Positions 17,398-26,612 of a DNA stretch of 64,000 nucleotides are shown one piece after another (position 1 is the stretch's first letter; each line of letters begins with the position of its first letter). The notes beneath the pieces were generated by a model. It was not told where the DNA came from. It saw only the letters and a list, made by a program, of their open reading frames with translations, and searched no databases. The position numbers and the translations under genes were made by a program. Source of the stretch: MPNP01 sp026709725. Lineage in GTDB: Bacteria > Pseudomonadota > Alphaproteobacteria > Rhodobacterales > Rhodobacteraceae. Where the stretch lies: the NCBI GenBank assembly GCA_965200805.1, contig OZ241384.1:3038001-3102000 (forward strand). Direction: 5' to 3'.

Positions 17398-19790
17398 ATG
17401 TCCGTCGCCAGCAATGGCAGGGTCATGACAACCATGGCTCCGTTGCTGTCTCCCTCTTCCGTTACCGGGGCCGGCATGAGTTTCAGCTCGCCCCCATGCC
17501 CTTTCACAATCCGGTCAACATAGGCGAGGCCAAGCCCGGTTCCGCCAGAGCGGAATGTCTTGAACGGAATCATAAAATCCCCCATGGGTACGGTTGCCGG
17601 GAAACCGGTTCCATTGTCAATCACAGCGATTTCGACGGTGTCGGCAACCTTCCGGATCCGAATCTGGATATCGGGATTCCAGGATTTGTCACCGGCCTCC
17701 TGTCTGGCGCGTTGCGCACTGATTCCCTCATAGGCATTCTTGATGATGTTGACGAGTGCCTGACGGATGAGAGTCGGATCAATGCGGGTGTGGATGACCG
17801 GGTGGGATGTCTCCAGACGGATCGCTGTGTCACCGGTTGCATCGAATGTCATCGGTATGACTGATTCGCAGACTGCCACAATATCACAGGGCTCGGTTTC
17901 GGGGCTTGGCAGACGGGCAAAGTCGGAAAACTCCCGGCTGATGCGAATCAGTCCCTCGATGCTTTCGGTGATCATCGATGTGTATTTTTTCAATTGCGCC
18001 GCGCCGTCGGCATCAAGAAGTTTCCCGATCCGGGACTCGATCTGGCCAAGAGACATTGTGATCGGTGTCATGTGATTGTTGATCTCATGGGCGATCTGCT
18101 GGGCAACGCTCGACCATGTTGCCTTTTCCTGTGCCTGTATGAGTTTTGAGACATCATCGATAACAATCACATACCCCTCAAACTCACCATCCCCTGATCG
18201 CCTCCTGGTCAGTCTGACAAGAAGGTCACGGTACTGCCCGGCCCGGATGATCCGGATCTGATCCTGAAGGAACATGCTTGCTGAATTCTCAATCTGGACA
18301 AAGAGCTCCGTGCATTCGGGAAAGAGATCGCGAACATCGCTCTCCGGCAGGCCGGACCCGTCTTCAGGCTCAGGGGCCTCATGGTCAAGAGCAAGGAGGG
18401 AACCTGTGGACCGGTTCATGAAGACAATTCGCATTGCGCTGTCGATGCCGATGACCCCGGCGGTAACATTGGCAAGAACCTCACTGAAATTGCGCTCCCG
18501 CTGCTCCGCCATGCTGCGCAGTTCAATCTGCTCATGCAGACTCTTCTCAAGATGACCGATCATGGAATCAAAGATGCGGCTGAACTTGGCAATCTCATCA
18601 CTGCCCTGATTGTTGATACGGACAGCAAGATTGCCATCGGCAACCTCCTGGGCCGTCTGGGACATGCGATACACGGGCCTGGCCAGCCTGTTGGCGATCA
18701 TGACACCAAATTGCATCATGAACAGCACGATGATCAACGCAACACCAAGCGTGATCAGTGAATAGGTGAAGACGGCACCGTAAATCTGCTGCAGAATATC
18801 ACTGCTGGTCCGCCGATTATTGATCAGTGACCTGTTGAGTGTAAAAATCTCGGGGCTGATATCAACGATCGCAATGAGATAGCGATTGTAAGCGTTCTCA
18901 AGCCGGACCAGTGCACTGAGGGCTTCACTGTCCGTTGTTTCAAAAACGACAAAACGGGGTTGGGCCCCCTCCCCTTCGGCGGTAAAGCGGACACTCTGAT
19001 ATGTATCGGCGGACGCGGTTGTGATTGTGCGGGCGGGTGCGCAACTGCCCCGGGCATCATCGGGGAGCTGATATGGCGTGATGGCTTCCACGATATTGAT
19101 CGGTGGCTCACGGTAGTCAACGTAATAATAGAGATAGCTGTTCAGGCCCCGGGCAATGATCCGGCAATTCCCATCAATCACAAACACAAGCGGCGCATCG
19201 GCCAGTTCAGACTTTTGAAGATCCTGCAGAGCCTTGCGAACCTGACCCTCAGTGTTGTCCGGATTGGTCAGATAAATGGTATCGAGACCATCGGCGATGG
19301 CGGCGGCATAGGCGAGAGCCTCGGCATATTTCTCGGTTACATATTCGAGTGCGGCATTTTGCGTCTGGTTGAGCTCATCGCGGAGATCGGTTGAAAGGAT
19401 TTCCTGGATGCCGAGATTGAGACCAAGGGAGGCGATGACGGCAAGGGCAGCGGTCGGCACTGAGGCGACAACTGCAAAACTGCGCACAAGTGTCATGCTG
19501 AGGGGCGTCGTGACCTCCGGGTCCCGGCGATGGAGAATCCGCCCCGCCAGGCGAATCAGGAGGTAGGAAGCGAAAATGACGATATAGAGAAAGTCGGCAA
19601 GCACGACCGTAATGACCCGTTGGTCAAAGTAATCGGCACTGAAGTCCCGGAAGACCCGGACAGTGACAAAGACCATGATCGGCAGAAGGCCGATGAGGCC
19701 GAACAGCATCCACTGGCCCAATCTGCCGAATTGCGGCAGGGGGCGTTTTGCCGCCTCAGCAGGTGACGGTGCTCTTTCGCTGCAATTCAT
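17394..19790 (-). CDS. ntrY: Membrane sensor histidine kinase NtrY
   Basis: A 798-residue sensor kinase. Three to four N-terminal membrane segments are followed by a periplasmic loop, another membrane helix, a HAMP region (NRLARPVYRMSQTAQEVADG), a PAS-like domain (AGVIGIDSAMRIVFMNRS), a phospho-acceptor region (AQQIAHEINNHMTPITMSLG) and a catalytic ATPase domain (NIIKNAYEGIS, DNGTGFPATV, GGTGLGLAYV). The usual HEIKNPLTPI motif reads HEINNHMTPI here, with the histidine kept. The start chosen is the ATG at 19790 after a GGGGAG ribosome site; an alternative lies at 19844. The usual upstream genes dusA, ntrB and ntrC are not present; ispDF is divergent instead. Confidence 0.95.
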   Translation of the reverse strand: MNCSERAPSPAEAAKRPLPQFGRLGQWMLFGLIGLLPIMVFVTVRVFRDFSADYFDQRVITVVLADFLYIVIFASYLLIRLAGRILHRRDPEVTTPLSMTLVRSFAVVASVPTAALAVIASLGLNLGIQEILSTDLRDELNQTQNAALEYVTEKYAEALAYAAAIADGLDTIYLTNPDNTEGQVRKALQDLQKSELADAPLVFVIDGNCRIIARGLNSYLYYYVDYREPPINIVEAITPYQLPDDARGSCAPARTITTASADTYQSVRFTAEGEGAQPRFVVFETTDSEALSALVRLENAYNRYLIAIVDISPEIFTLNRSLINNRRTSSDILQQIYGAVFTYSLITLGVALIIVLFMMQFGVMIANRLARPVYRMSQTAQEVADGNLAVRINNQGSDEIAKFSRIFDSMIGHLEKSLHEQIELRSMAEQRERNFSEVLANVTAGVIGIDSAMRIVFMNRSTGSLLALDHEAPEPEDGSGLPESDVRDLFPECTELFVQIENSASMFLQDQIRIIRAGQYRDLLVRLTRRRSGDGEFEGYVIVIDDVSKLIQAQEKATWSSVAQQIAHEINNHMTPITMSLGQIESRIGKLLDADGAAQLKKYTSMITESIEGLIRISREFSDFARLPSPETEPCDIVAVCESVIPMTFDATGDTAIRLETSHPVIHTRIDPTLIRQALVNIIKNAYEGISAQRARQEAGDKSWNPDIQIRIRKVADTVEIAVIDNGTGFPATVPMGDFMIPFKTFRSGGTGLGLAYVDRIVKGHGGELKLMPAPVTEEGDSNGAMVVMTLPLLATDI

Positions 19791-20021
19791 GCGGCACCCG
19801 CTCCCCGTGCTGAAACCGTCTCCTCTGCTGAAACCTGATTGCAAACGCGGCGCAATCCCGGCAGATAGAAGACTTGTCTCTGGTCTGGATGCGGTTGCGT
19901 TGTCATGCCGATGCTACAGTTCCCAATCACAAGACAGGTCGTGCCCATACCTGATCATGATTTGTTGCAATTTGGCAACATGTTTCCTTCTTCCTGACCG
20001 CCAATCTGCGAATATGCCCCA

Positions 20022-21194
20022 ATGACCGCCACCGCAAGCATCCGGACACGCATTGCAGCGGTCGTCGTTGCCGCTGGCAGTGGAACCCGATTTGGATCCA
20101 TGCTGCCAAAGCAGTATCAGTCTTTTGCCGACACGACCGTGCTTGGTCATACGCTTGATCGCATGACATCCCATCCTGCCATTGATGACGTGATCGTTGT
20201 TCTCAACCCGAATCATATGGACCTTTTTGATCGACTTGTGCGCCCGGGCCGCGATCCGGCTCCCAGGGTTGTCCCCGGTGGTGATTCCCGGACAAAATCG
20301 GTCCATCAGGGACTCCTCGCATTCAAGACGCACCCACCTGACATTGTCCTCGTTCATGATGCAGTCCGGACCCTGGTCAGCAATCAGGTCATTGATCGGA
20401 TCATTGGAGCACTTGCAACACATGAGGGGGCCGTCCCGGCAAGAGCACCGGCGGATGCGCTTTGGGAAGTCGATGACGGATCACTCATCCGACCAGTTGA
20501 AAAGACCCGTCTCCTGCAGGCCCAGACACCCCAGGGGTTCATATACGCAGCCCTGCTTGATGCTTTTGCCGCCCGTCCGGATGCTGCCAATGATTGCGCG
20601 GCAACTGCCGTCGCCGCAGGAATGGAGGTGGTCGCCGTGCCGGGTGCAGGAACCAATCTCAAAATCACGACGACAGGAGATTTCGATATGGTCAAACGTC
20701 TTGCCACCGGCATTCCGGAGATGCGCTCAGGGCAAGGTGTTGATATTCATGCCTATACACACGGTGACGGCATGAGGCTTTTCGGAGTCCCGATCCAGTC
20801 CGACTACAGTCTCCGTGGTCACTCGGATGCGGATGCCGGTCTGCACTCCATAACCGACGCGATCCTCGGCGCCCTGGCCAAAGGCGATATCGGCGTCTGG
20901 TTCCCACCCGGCGACCCGCAGTGGAAAGATGCCGATTCATCCGTGTTTCTGACCCACGCCCATCGCCTCTGCCGGGCGGAAGGCTATGAGATTCTCTCGA
21001 TCGACAGCACTGTCATTGCCGAGAAGCCCCGAATCTCCGACCGGACCGGACCAATGCGCGAGCGCGTGGCCACAATCCTCGACATCGCCGTCGACCGGAT
21101 CAGCATCAAGGGCACGACGGCGGAACGTCTCGGATTTATTGGTGAGGAAAAGGGGCTGATGGTGCAGACAAGCATTCTCATCGGTCGTCCATGA
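20022..21194 (+). CDS. ispDF: Bifunctional IspD/IspF enzyme of the MEP isoprenoid pathway
   Basis: One chain of 390 residues joins 2-C-methylerythritol 4-phosphate cytidylyltransferase (residues about 8-225) and 2-C-methylerythritol 2,4-cyclodiphosphate synthase (about 232-388). IspD motifs are VVVAAGSGTRFGSMLPKQY and LVHDAVRTLVS. IspF motifs are GQGVDIHAYTHGD with metal ligands Asp/His, SLRGHSDADAGLHSITDAIL and the C-terminal KGTTAERLGFIGEEKG. The two steps flank IspE in the cytoplasmic pathway to isopentenyl diphosphate. The fusion is common in alphaproteobacteria. It overlaps pgpA by four bases and is divergent from ntrY. Confidence 0.97.
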   Translation: MTATASIRTRIAAVVVAAGSGTRFGSMLPKQYQSFADTTVLGHTLDRMTSHPAIDDVIVVLNPNHMDLFDRLVRPGRDPAPRVVPGGDSRTKSVHQGLLAFKTHPPDIVLVHDAVRTLVSNQVIDRIIGALATHEGAVPARAPADALWEVDDGSLIRPVEKTRLLQAQTPQGFIYAALLDAFAARPDAANDCAATAVAAGMEVVAVPGAGTNLKITTTGDFDMVKRLATGIPEMRSGQGVDIHAYTHGDGMRLFGVPIQSDYSLRGHSDADAGLHSITDAILGALAKGDIGVWFPPGDPQWKDADSSVFLTHAHRLCRAEGYEILSIDSTVIAEKPRISDRTGPMRERVATILDIAVDRISIKGTTAERLGFIGEEKGLMVQTSILIGRP

Positions 21195-21688
21195 CATCCT
21201 CCGTCAGTCATGCCATCATGACTGTGGGTCGGGTTGGCATGGTCCGCCGGGCACCGGGAACGGTTGCATCCGGCGTGGTCCTGCTCCCGGTCGTCCTCTG
21301 GCATGCGTTTCTGCCGCACTTCGGTTCTTTTCTGGCCCTGACGGTTCTGGTAACAATTGCTGGCTATCTGGCCATCCGTCTTGGTGATCCTGGATGGATC
21401 AATCAGGATCCCCCCGCCATTGTTATCGATGAGGCAGCCGGACAGTTGATCGCATTCCTGCCGCTTTCCTGGGCACGCAGCGGCGGCACGCTGTCCATTG
21501 CCTGGCTGCTGCTGTTCAGCCTGGTCGCCTTCGGTCTGTTCCGCGTCCTCGATATCTCAAAACCCGCACCGATCGGCTGGGCTGACCGGCTCAAGGGTTC
21601 ACTGGGCATCATGCTTGATGACATTCTGGCGGGTACGGGTGCAGCGGTCGTGCTTCTGATCATTCTTGGATTGCTTGGCTGGGAATGA
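21191..21688 (+). CDS. pgpA: Phosphatidylglycerophosphatase A
   Basis: PgpA dephosphorylates phosphatidylglycerophosphate to phosphatidylglycerol at the inner membrane. The 165-residue protein has family signatures GRVGMVRRAPGTVASG at the N-terminus, DEAAGQLIAFLP in the middle (acidic metal site) and DRLKGSLGIMLDDILAG near the end, plus three to four hydrophobic segments. The start overlaps the ispDF stop and the stop overlaps the next start, so the three genes form an operon. Confidence 0.94.
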   Translation: MTSSVSHAIMTVGRVGMVRRAPGTVASGVVLLPVVLWHAFLPHFGSFLALTVLVTIAGYLAIRLGDPGWINQDPPAIVIDEAAGQLIAFLPLSWARSGGTLSIAWLLLFSLVAFGLFRVLDISKPAPIGWADRLKGSLGIMLDDILAGTGAAVVLLIILGLLGWE

Positions 21689-22161
21689 TTGAACATCTCA
21701 TTGACCGCTGTCGGCTGCAGGGCTGGACAATCGCTGTTGCGGAAAGTTGTACCGGCGGCCTTCTCGGTGGGTCCCTGACCGCCATCGCCGGGAGTTCGGA
21801 TGTCTTTGCAGGGGGTGTCATTGCGTACTCGAACGCAGCGAAGACAGCGCTGCTTGATGTCCCGGCGTCGGTGATTGATGAGCATGGTGCGGTCTCGGCG
21901 CAGGTTGCCGGTTTGATGGCGGCAGGGATCCGCAGGAGACTTGCAAGCACCATCGGGATCGCGATTACCGGCGTGGCGGGACCGGGACACTCTGCAGGCA
22001 AACCCGAGGGACTGGTCTGGTTTGGGTTGAGCTGCGCCGGCAGGCAGGCCGATGTCCGGGTTCGGGAATTCGGCCCGCTTGGACGTGAAATCGTGCGCGA
22101 GAAATCCGTTTCCTGTGCGTGCGGGTTTCTTGGAGACATGCTTGATATCAAGGGCGGATGA
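21685..22161 (+). CDS. pncC: CinA-family nicotinamide-nucleotide amidohydrolase (PncC type)
   Basis: The 158-residue single-domain CinA C-terminal protein deamidates nicotinamide mononucleotide, recycling NAD. Visible signatures are AVAESCTGGLLGGSLTAIAGSS (catalytic Ser in ESCTGG), FAGGVIAYSNAAK and IAITGVAGPGHSAGKPEGLV. The N-terminal molybdopterin-like domain of long CinA proteins is absent, as in other stand-alone PncC proteins. It is the last gene of the ispDF-pgpA-pncC operon, overlapping pgpA by four bases. Confidence 0.92.
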   Translation: MIEHLIDRCRLQGWTIAVAESCTGGLLGGSLTAIAGSSDVFAGGVIAYSNAAKTALLDVPASVIDEHGAVSAQVAGLMAAGIRRRLASTIGIAITGVAGPGHSAGKPEGLVWFGLSCAGRQADVRVREFGPLGREIVREKSVSCACGFLGDMLDIKGG

Positions 22162-22297
22162 ACGCCGATACGGCTTCTGCTTGCAACTTCCGCGGAATTC
22201 GGTAATCTTGTACTGACCTGCGGGAAACGCCCTAACCTCCATAGATAATCTGCGGGTCAGCACACAAATTGTATTTTTTCTATTGAGGAGAACCGAA

Positions 22298-23479
22298 ATG
22301 GTTGGTGCAGATACTGCATGGATTACTGTTGCCACTGCGCTGGTCCTGTTTATGACGCTCCCCGGTCTCGCCCTGTTTTATGGCGGTCTGGTGCGGGCGC
22401 GAAACATACTCAGCGTCCTGATGCAGTGCTACAGCATTGCATGTCTTATGAGTGTCCTATGGCTTGCCGTTGGCTATTCGATTGCCTTTGGCAGCAGCGA
22501 ATCGCCATACTGGGGCGGGCTGGACAAGATCTTCCTGAGCGGCATTGATGGCGATACAGTGTCAGGCACAATTCCTGAACTGCTGTTCTTTGCCTTCCAG
22601 ATGACGTTTGCCATCATTACCCCCGCACTCATTGTCGGTGCGTATGTTGAACGCATCAGCTATCCGTTCGTCATGCTCTTTTCCGGTTTATGGGTGCTGC
22701 TTTGCTATGCTCCGGTCACCAACTGGATCTGGGGTGGCGGCATGTTGGCCGATGGTGGAATCTTCGGCGAAACCGGGGTTGTTGATTTTGCCGGCGGCCT
22801 TGTTGTCCATGCAACAGCCGGGATTGCCGCGCTGGTGCTGGCAGCCACTCTCGGACCCCGCAAGGACAAGTCCAAACCACCGCATGCACCCACCATCACG
22901 ATGATCGGTGCGGCCATGCTCTGGGTCGGATGGTTCGGCTTCAACGGCGGCTCACAGCTTGCAGCGGACGGCGGCTCATCCAATGCGCTGGTGGTCACAC
23001 ATATCTCGGCCGCCACGGCATCATTGACCTGGATTCTCTGGGAGCGCATCAAGTACGGCAAGGCATCGCTTGTGGGCATGGTCACCGGAACCATCGCCGG
23101 CCTCGCCTCCATCACACCGGCTGCAGGCTCCGTGACCCCGGTCGAGGCCCTGATCATCGGTGCCATTGCCGGCATCCTCTGTCAGGAGGCGGTACTGCTC
23201 GTCAAGAACACCCTCTCAATTGATGACACGCTTGATGTGTTTGCAGTCCACGGAGTTGGCGGCGTGTTCGGGACCCTCATGATTGCGCTGCTTGCAGGCG
23301 CGAGCTGGACAGCCCAGATCGGTGGAGCCGTTGTTGTGATGGTCTACACAGCCATCGTGACCTTTGTCATCATCAAGATCGCCGGCCTGATCACGCCCAT
23401 GCGGGTCTCGGAGGAAGATGAGGCAACGGGGCTTGACATGGCAAGCCATGGCGAGCGTGCCTATGAGCTGACATCCTGA
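22298..23479 (+). CDS. amtB: Ammonium transporter AmtB
   Basis: A 393-residue inner-membrane ammonium channel. It has about eleven transmembrane helices; GLALFYGGLVRARNILSVLM is near the N-terminus. The conserved Asp and first pore His lie in DFAGGLVVHATAG and the second pore His in VFAVHGVGGVFGT. The start is the ATG at 22298 with a GAGGAG ribosome site; the TTG at 22283 overlaps that site. No cleavable signal peptide is evident. No glnK/PII gene is adjacent, unlike the usual glnK-amtB pair, and no sigma-54 promoter was recognised upstream. A clear terminator follows. Confidence 0.96.
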   Translation: MVGADTAWITVATALVLFMTLPGLALFYGGLVRARNILSVLMQCYSIACLMSVLWLAVGYSIAFGSSESPYWGGLDKIFLSGIDGDTVSGTIPELLFFAFQMTFAIITPALIVGAYVERISYPFVMLFSGLWVLLCYAPVTNWIWGGGMLADGGIFGETGVVDFAGGLVVHATAGIAALVLAATLGPRKDKSKPPHAPTITMIGAAMLWVGWFGFNGGSQLAADGGSSNALVVTHISAATASLTWILWERIKYGKASLVGMVTGTIAGLASITPAAGSVTPVEALIIGAIAGILCQEAVLLVKNTLSIDDTLDVFAVHGVGGVFGTLMIALLAGASWTAQIGGAVVVMVYTAIVTFVIIKIAGLITPMRVSEEDEATGLDMASHGERAYELTS

Positions 23480-23536
23480 TCGGGAAATCACATCCTGACT
23501 GGGAATTGATGTCCTGACCGGACACCTGGCAACTGA

Positions 23537-23568
23537 ACAGGGGCGGTCCCGAACGGCCCCTGTTTTTG
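23537..23568 (+). terminator. Rho-independent terminator after amtB
   Basis: Arms ACAGGGGC and GCCCCTGT (8 bp, perfect) enclose an 11-base loop and are followed by TTTTTGTT. It sits 57 bases after the amtB stop. Confidence 0.85.
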
Positions 23569-23923
23569 TTGGCTCGTCCCGAATTGGGAGTCTGTCAGGC
23601 CTCCGGGGGCACGCCCTTGCAGTGCCCGGGGCCTGATTCTGTGGAAGCGCATCGTTCGGTCGTCGCATCAGCACCATCTTTGGTTGATTGGCCGTCTGTC
23701 ATGATTCATCGGGAGGGATCAGGTGCTCAAAAATCCAGTTCGGCTGTGCCCTTGGGATGTTGTGCCGGGTGCGATGTCGCACCTTATCAGCTGGACACAG
23801 ATCCGTATGATGCGGGCCACATAATGCGGGACTTGCACAGAATGCCCGGGCCGGGATTGAATCCGGAGTTGTCTGAATTGACGATTGTTGAAGGCATGGA
23901 AACAGGATGCTGGGGTGCAGGAC
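23569..23923. other. Intergenic region upstream of guaA
   Basis: About 350 bases between the amtB terminator and guaA. The frames here have no recognisable domain. It should hold the guaA promoter, but no clear boxes are seen. Confidence 0.3.
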
Positions 23924-25468
23924 ATGCTGCTGATCATTGATTTTGGCAGCCAGGTCACACAGCTGATCGCCCGCCGGTTCCGCGAGATCGGTGTTTATTG
24001 CGAGATCTGGCCCTGTCAGGCTGCGACATCTGAACGGATTCATGAGTTTGCGCCGGATGCAATTGTTCTGTCCGGCAGCCCGTCGAGCGCAAACACCGGT
24101 GATGCGTTGCGCCCTCCGGCGGAGATCCTTGCTGGCCCGGTGCCGGTTCTCGGGATTTGCTATGGTCAGCAGATCATGGCGGCGATGCAGGGAGGTCTGA
24201 TCGAATCAGCCGCAAGCCGGGAATTCGGGCGTGCGCGCATCCGCATTGCGCCCGGACAGGATGAACACCCTCTTCTTGCCGGCCTGTTTGCGGATGGTGA
24301 GGAAACCGTCTGGATGTCGCATGGGGATCGGGTCGCCAGCATGCCGCCCGGCTTTGAGACATTGGCACTCTCGGACCACAGTCCGCACGCAATCATTGCC
24401 AATCCGGAAACGGGCCAGATCGGCATGCAGTTTCACCCGGAAGTGACACATACGGAAAACGGGCTGCGATTCCTTGAGAATTTTGTCACACTCGCCGGTC
24501 TCTCACGGGACTGGTCCATGGCCACGCTGCTTGAGCGTTCACTCGGACGAATTCGGGAGCGTGTCGGTCAGGAAAGAATTATCTGTGCTGTTTCAGGCGG
24601 CATCGACTCAACGGTGACAGCAGCCCTGATTCACCGGGCGGTTCCGGGTCAGCTGACCTGCATCTTCGTCGATCACGGTCTGTTGCGGCTTGACGAGGCT
24701 GCTGAAACGGTTGCGATGTTCCGTGATCATTTCAACATCCCTCTCCTTCATCTCGAGAGACAGGATCTGTTTTTGCAGAATCTTGCGGGCGTTGCCGAAC
24801 CCGAAGCCAAACGCAAGATCATCGGCAAACTGTTCATTGACGTCTTCAGGGAGGCCGCCGGAGGGATGGAGGGTGTCAGCTTTCTTGCCCAGGGAACTCT
24901 CTATCCTGATGTCATTGAGTCCGTCAGTGCGACCGGCTCGGCCAGCGCCACGATAAAATCCCATCACAATGTCGGCGGACTGCCTGAAGATCTCGATCTT
25001 GACCTCGTTGAACCCCTGCGCGAACTCTTCAAGGATGAGGTGCGCCAACTCGGCCGCGAGCTTGGGCTCCCGGAGGCTTTTCTGCGCCGCCATCCCTTTC
25101 CGGGTCCGGGGCTTGCCATTCGCTGTCCGGGTTCCATTGATGCGGAAACCCTTGACATCCTGCGCAGGGCCGATGCAATTTTCATTGATCAGATCCGTGC
25201 ATACGGGCTCTATGACTCGATATGGCAGGCCTTTGCCGCGCTCCTGCCTGTTCGCTCTGTGGGCGTCATGGGCGACAGCCGAACCTATGAGCGTTCCTGC
25301 GTCCTTCGTGCGATCACCAGTTCAGATGGCATGACCGCGGAAAGCTACCCTTTTGATCATGACTTCCTCACCGCCACCGCAACCCGCATTGTCAATGAAG
25401 TCGCCGGTATCAACCGGGTGCTGTATGATGTCACCTCCAAACCACCCGCAACGATCGAGTGGGAATAG
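23924..25468 (+). CDS. guaA: GMP synthase (glutamine-hydrolysing)
   Basis: GuaA converts XMP to GMP using glutamine-derived ammonia and ATP. The 514-residue protein has a class I amidotransferase domain (nucleophile Cys in VLGICYGQQIMAAM, His/Glu in MQFHPEVTHTE), a PP-loop ATP pyrophosphatase domain (AVSGGIDSTVTAALIH) and the dimerisation domain ending DVTSKPPATIEWE. HPFPGPGLAIR is the family signature. The start is the ATG at 23924; an in-frame TTG lies 39 bases upstream, but the conserved domain starts at the ATG. Confidence 0.97.
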   Translation: MLLIIDFGSQVTQLIARRFREIGVYCEIWPCQAATSERIHEFAPDAIVLSGSPSSANTGDALRPPAEILAGPVPVLGICYGQQIMAAMQGGLIESAASREFGRARIRIAPGQDEHPLLAGLFADGEETVWMSHGDRVASMPPGFETLALSDHSPHAIIANPETGQIGMQFHPEVTHTENGLRFLENFVTLAGLSRDWSMATLLERSLGRIRERVGQERIICAVSGGIDSTVTAALIHRAVPGQLTCIFVDHGLLRLDEAAETVAMFRDHFNIPLLHLERQDLFLQNLAGVAEPEAKRKIIGKLFIDVFREAAGGMEGVSFLAQGTLYPDVIESVSATGSASATIKSHHNVGGLPEDLDLDLVEPLRELFKDEVRQLGRELGLPEAFLRRHPFPGPGLAIRCPGSIDAETLDILRRADAIFIDQIRAYGLYDSIWQAFAALLPVRSVGVMGDSRTYERSCVLRAITSSDGMTAESYPFDHDFLTATATRIVNEVAGINRVLYDVTSKPPATIEWE

Positions 25469-25739
25469 AAACGGCGCCGGGGCCCCACCGATTGTCTGCA
25501 TCGGGATGTGGTCTCCTTCCAAAATCCCGCTGCGCCCGACTGCGCGGCAGCAATCCGGGTCGAATGGTTCCAACCCGACGGCGCTGTTGCATTGACAGAC
25601 CTGTTTCTCTGTGAATACAGTCCCGGTTACGTCGATAACGTGCCAATGCGACCAATGACTGCGAAGCATTCCTGTCTGTCGGTCGCTGCGCCTCCATCGG
25701 CAATGCGCATACGGTCGGAGTTTACGGATCAACAGGTCA
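25469..25739. other. Intergenic region between guaA and the ATPase gene
   Basis: 270 bases. I looked for a SAM riboswitch because metA follows in the same operon and saw none. No convincing gene. Confidence 0.3.
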
Positions 25740-26612
25740 ATGATCTACCAAACTGCAAAAGCGTGGCAGCAGGCAGAGCAAAAGCGCATTCTCCTCTTCG
25801 GCATGTCCGGCGTGGGCAAGACTCATCTCGCGAATATGCTCCGTGATTGTGGTGACTGGTTTCACTACTCGGTCGATTACCGGATTGGGACCCGCTACAT
25901 GGGCGAAGAAATTGTCGATAATTTCCGGCGTGAGGCCATGAAAAACCCCTTCCTGGCCGGTCTCCTCAAATCCGATTCGATCTGTCTTGAATCAAAGATC
26001 ACATTCAAGAATCTCGACCCGCTCTCGACCTATCTGGGCAAGCCGGGCTCCGCGGAACAGGGCGGCATTCCGTTTGCCGAGTATTGCCGCCGCCAGACCC
26101 TGCATCGTGAGGGCGAGATCGCTGCCCTGCGTGACACCATTGCATTCATTCACAAGGCGCAGGACATCTATCGCTACAGGAATTTTGTCTGTGATTCCGG
26201 CGGCTCCATCTGCGAAGTCATCGACCCGGACAATCCCGCTGATGCGCTCATGGCCCTGCTGTCCCACCATATCCTGCCGGTCTGGATTCGTGGCTCTGAT
26301 GATCTGACACAGGAACTCGTCAAGCGATTCAATCGATCACCCAAACCAATGTATTATGAACCGGATTTTTTGCAGGAAGCATGGGATGCCTATCTTGCAG
26401 CTGAGGCGTCAACGGAGGATACGGTCGACCCGAACGCTTTCATCCGCTGGACCTTTGCCAGAGTCATTGCCCGACGGACAGAACGGTATGAGGCCATGGC
26501 ACATCATTGGGGCGTAACCGTTGCATCTGAAGATGTGGTTGATGCACGGGATGAACGGGAACTGGTTGATCTGATTGCGCATGCAATTGACCGCAGGGCC
26601 TCGTTGAGCTGA
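25740..26612 (+). CDS. Conserved alphaproteobacterial P-loop ATPase/kinase-like protein of unknown role
   Basis: The 290-residue protein has a Walker A motif LLFGMSGVGKTHLANML (residues 18-34), a conserved FHYSVDYRIGTRYMGEEIVD block, and a later NFVCDSGGSICEVIDPDNPA block that may hold the Walker B-like acidic residue. From memory, similar proteins are widespread in alphaproteobacteria and annotated only as ATPase. Size and fold suggest a small-molecule or nucleic-acid kinase-like P-loop protein, without proof. It overlaps the metA start by one base (TGATG), so the two are translationally coupled, which hints at a link to methionine or homoserine metabolism. Confidence 0.85.
   Translation: MIYQTAKAWQQAEQKRILLFGMSGVGKTHLANMLRDCGDWFHYSVDYRIGTRYMGEEIVDNFRREAMKNPFLAGLLKSDSICLESKITFKNLDPLSTYLGKPGSAEQGGIPFAEYCRRQTLHREGEIAALRDTIAFIHKAQDIYRYRNFVCDSGGSICEVIDPDNPADALMALLSHHILPVWIRGSDDLTQELVKRFNRSPKPMYYEPDFLQEAWDAYLAAEASTEDTVDPNAFIRWTFARVIARRTERYEAMAHHWGVTVASEDVVDARDERELVDLIAHAIDRRASLS

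Noticed and set aside
24608..25093. 161-residue minus-strand frame over guaA
   Set aside because: Antisense shadow of a strongly supported gene.
25469..25739. SAM riboswitch upstream of the ATPase-metA operon
   Set aside because: I looked for the SAM-II pseudoknot pattern known upstream of alphaproteobacterial metA and could not see it.
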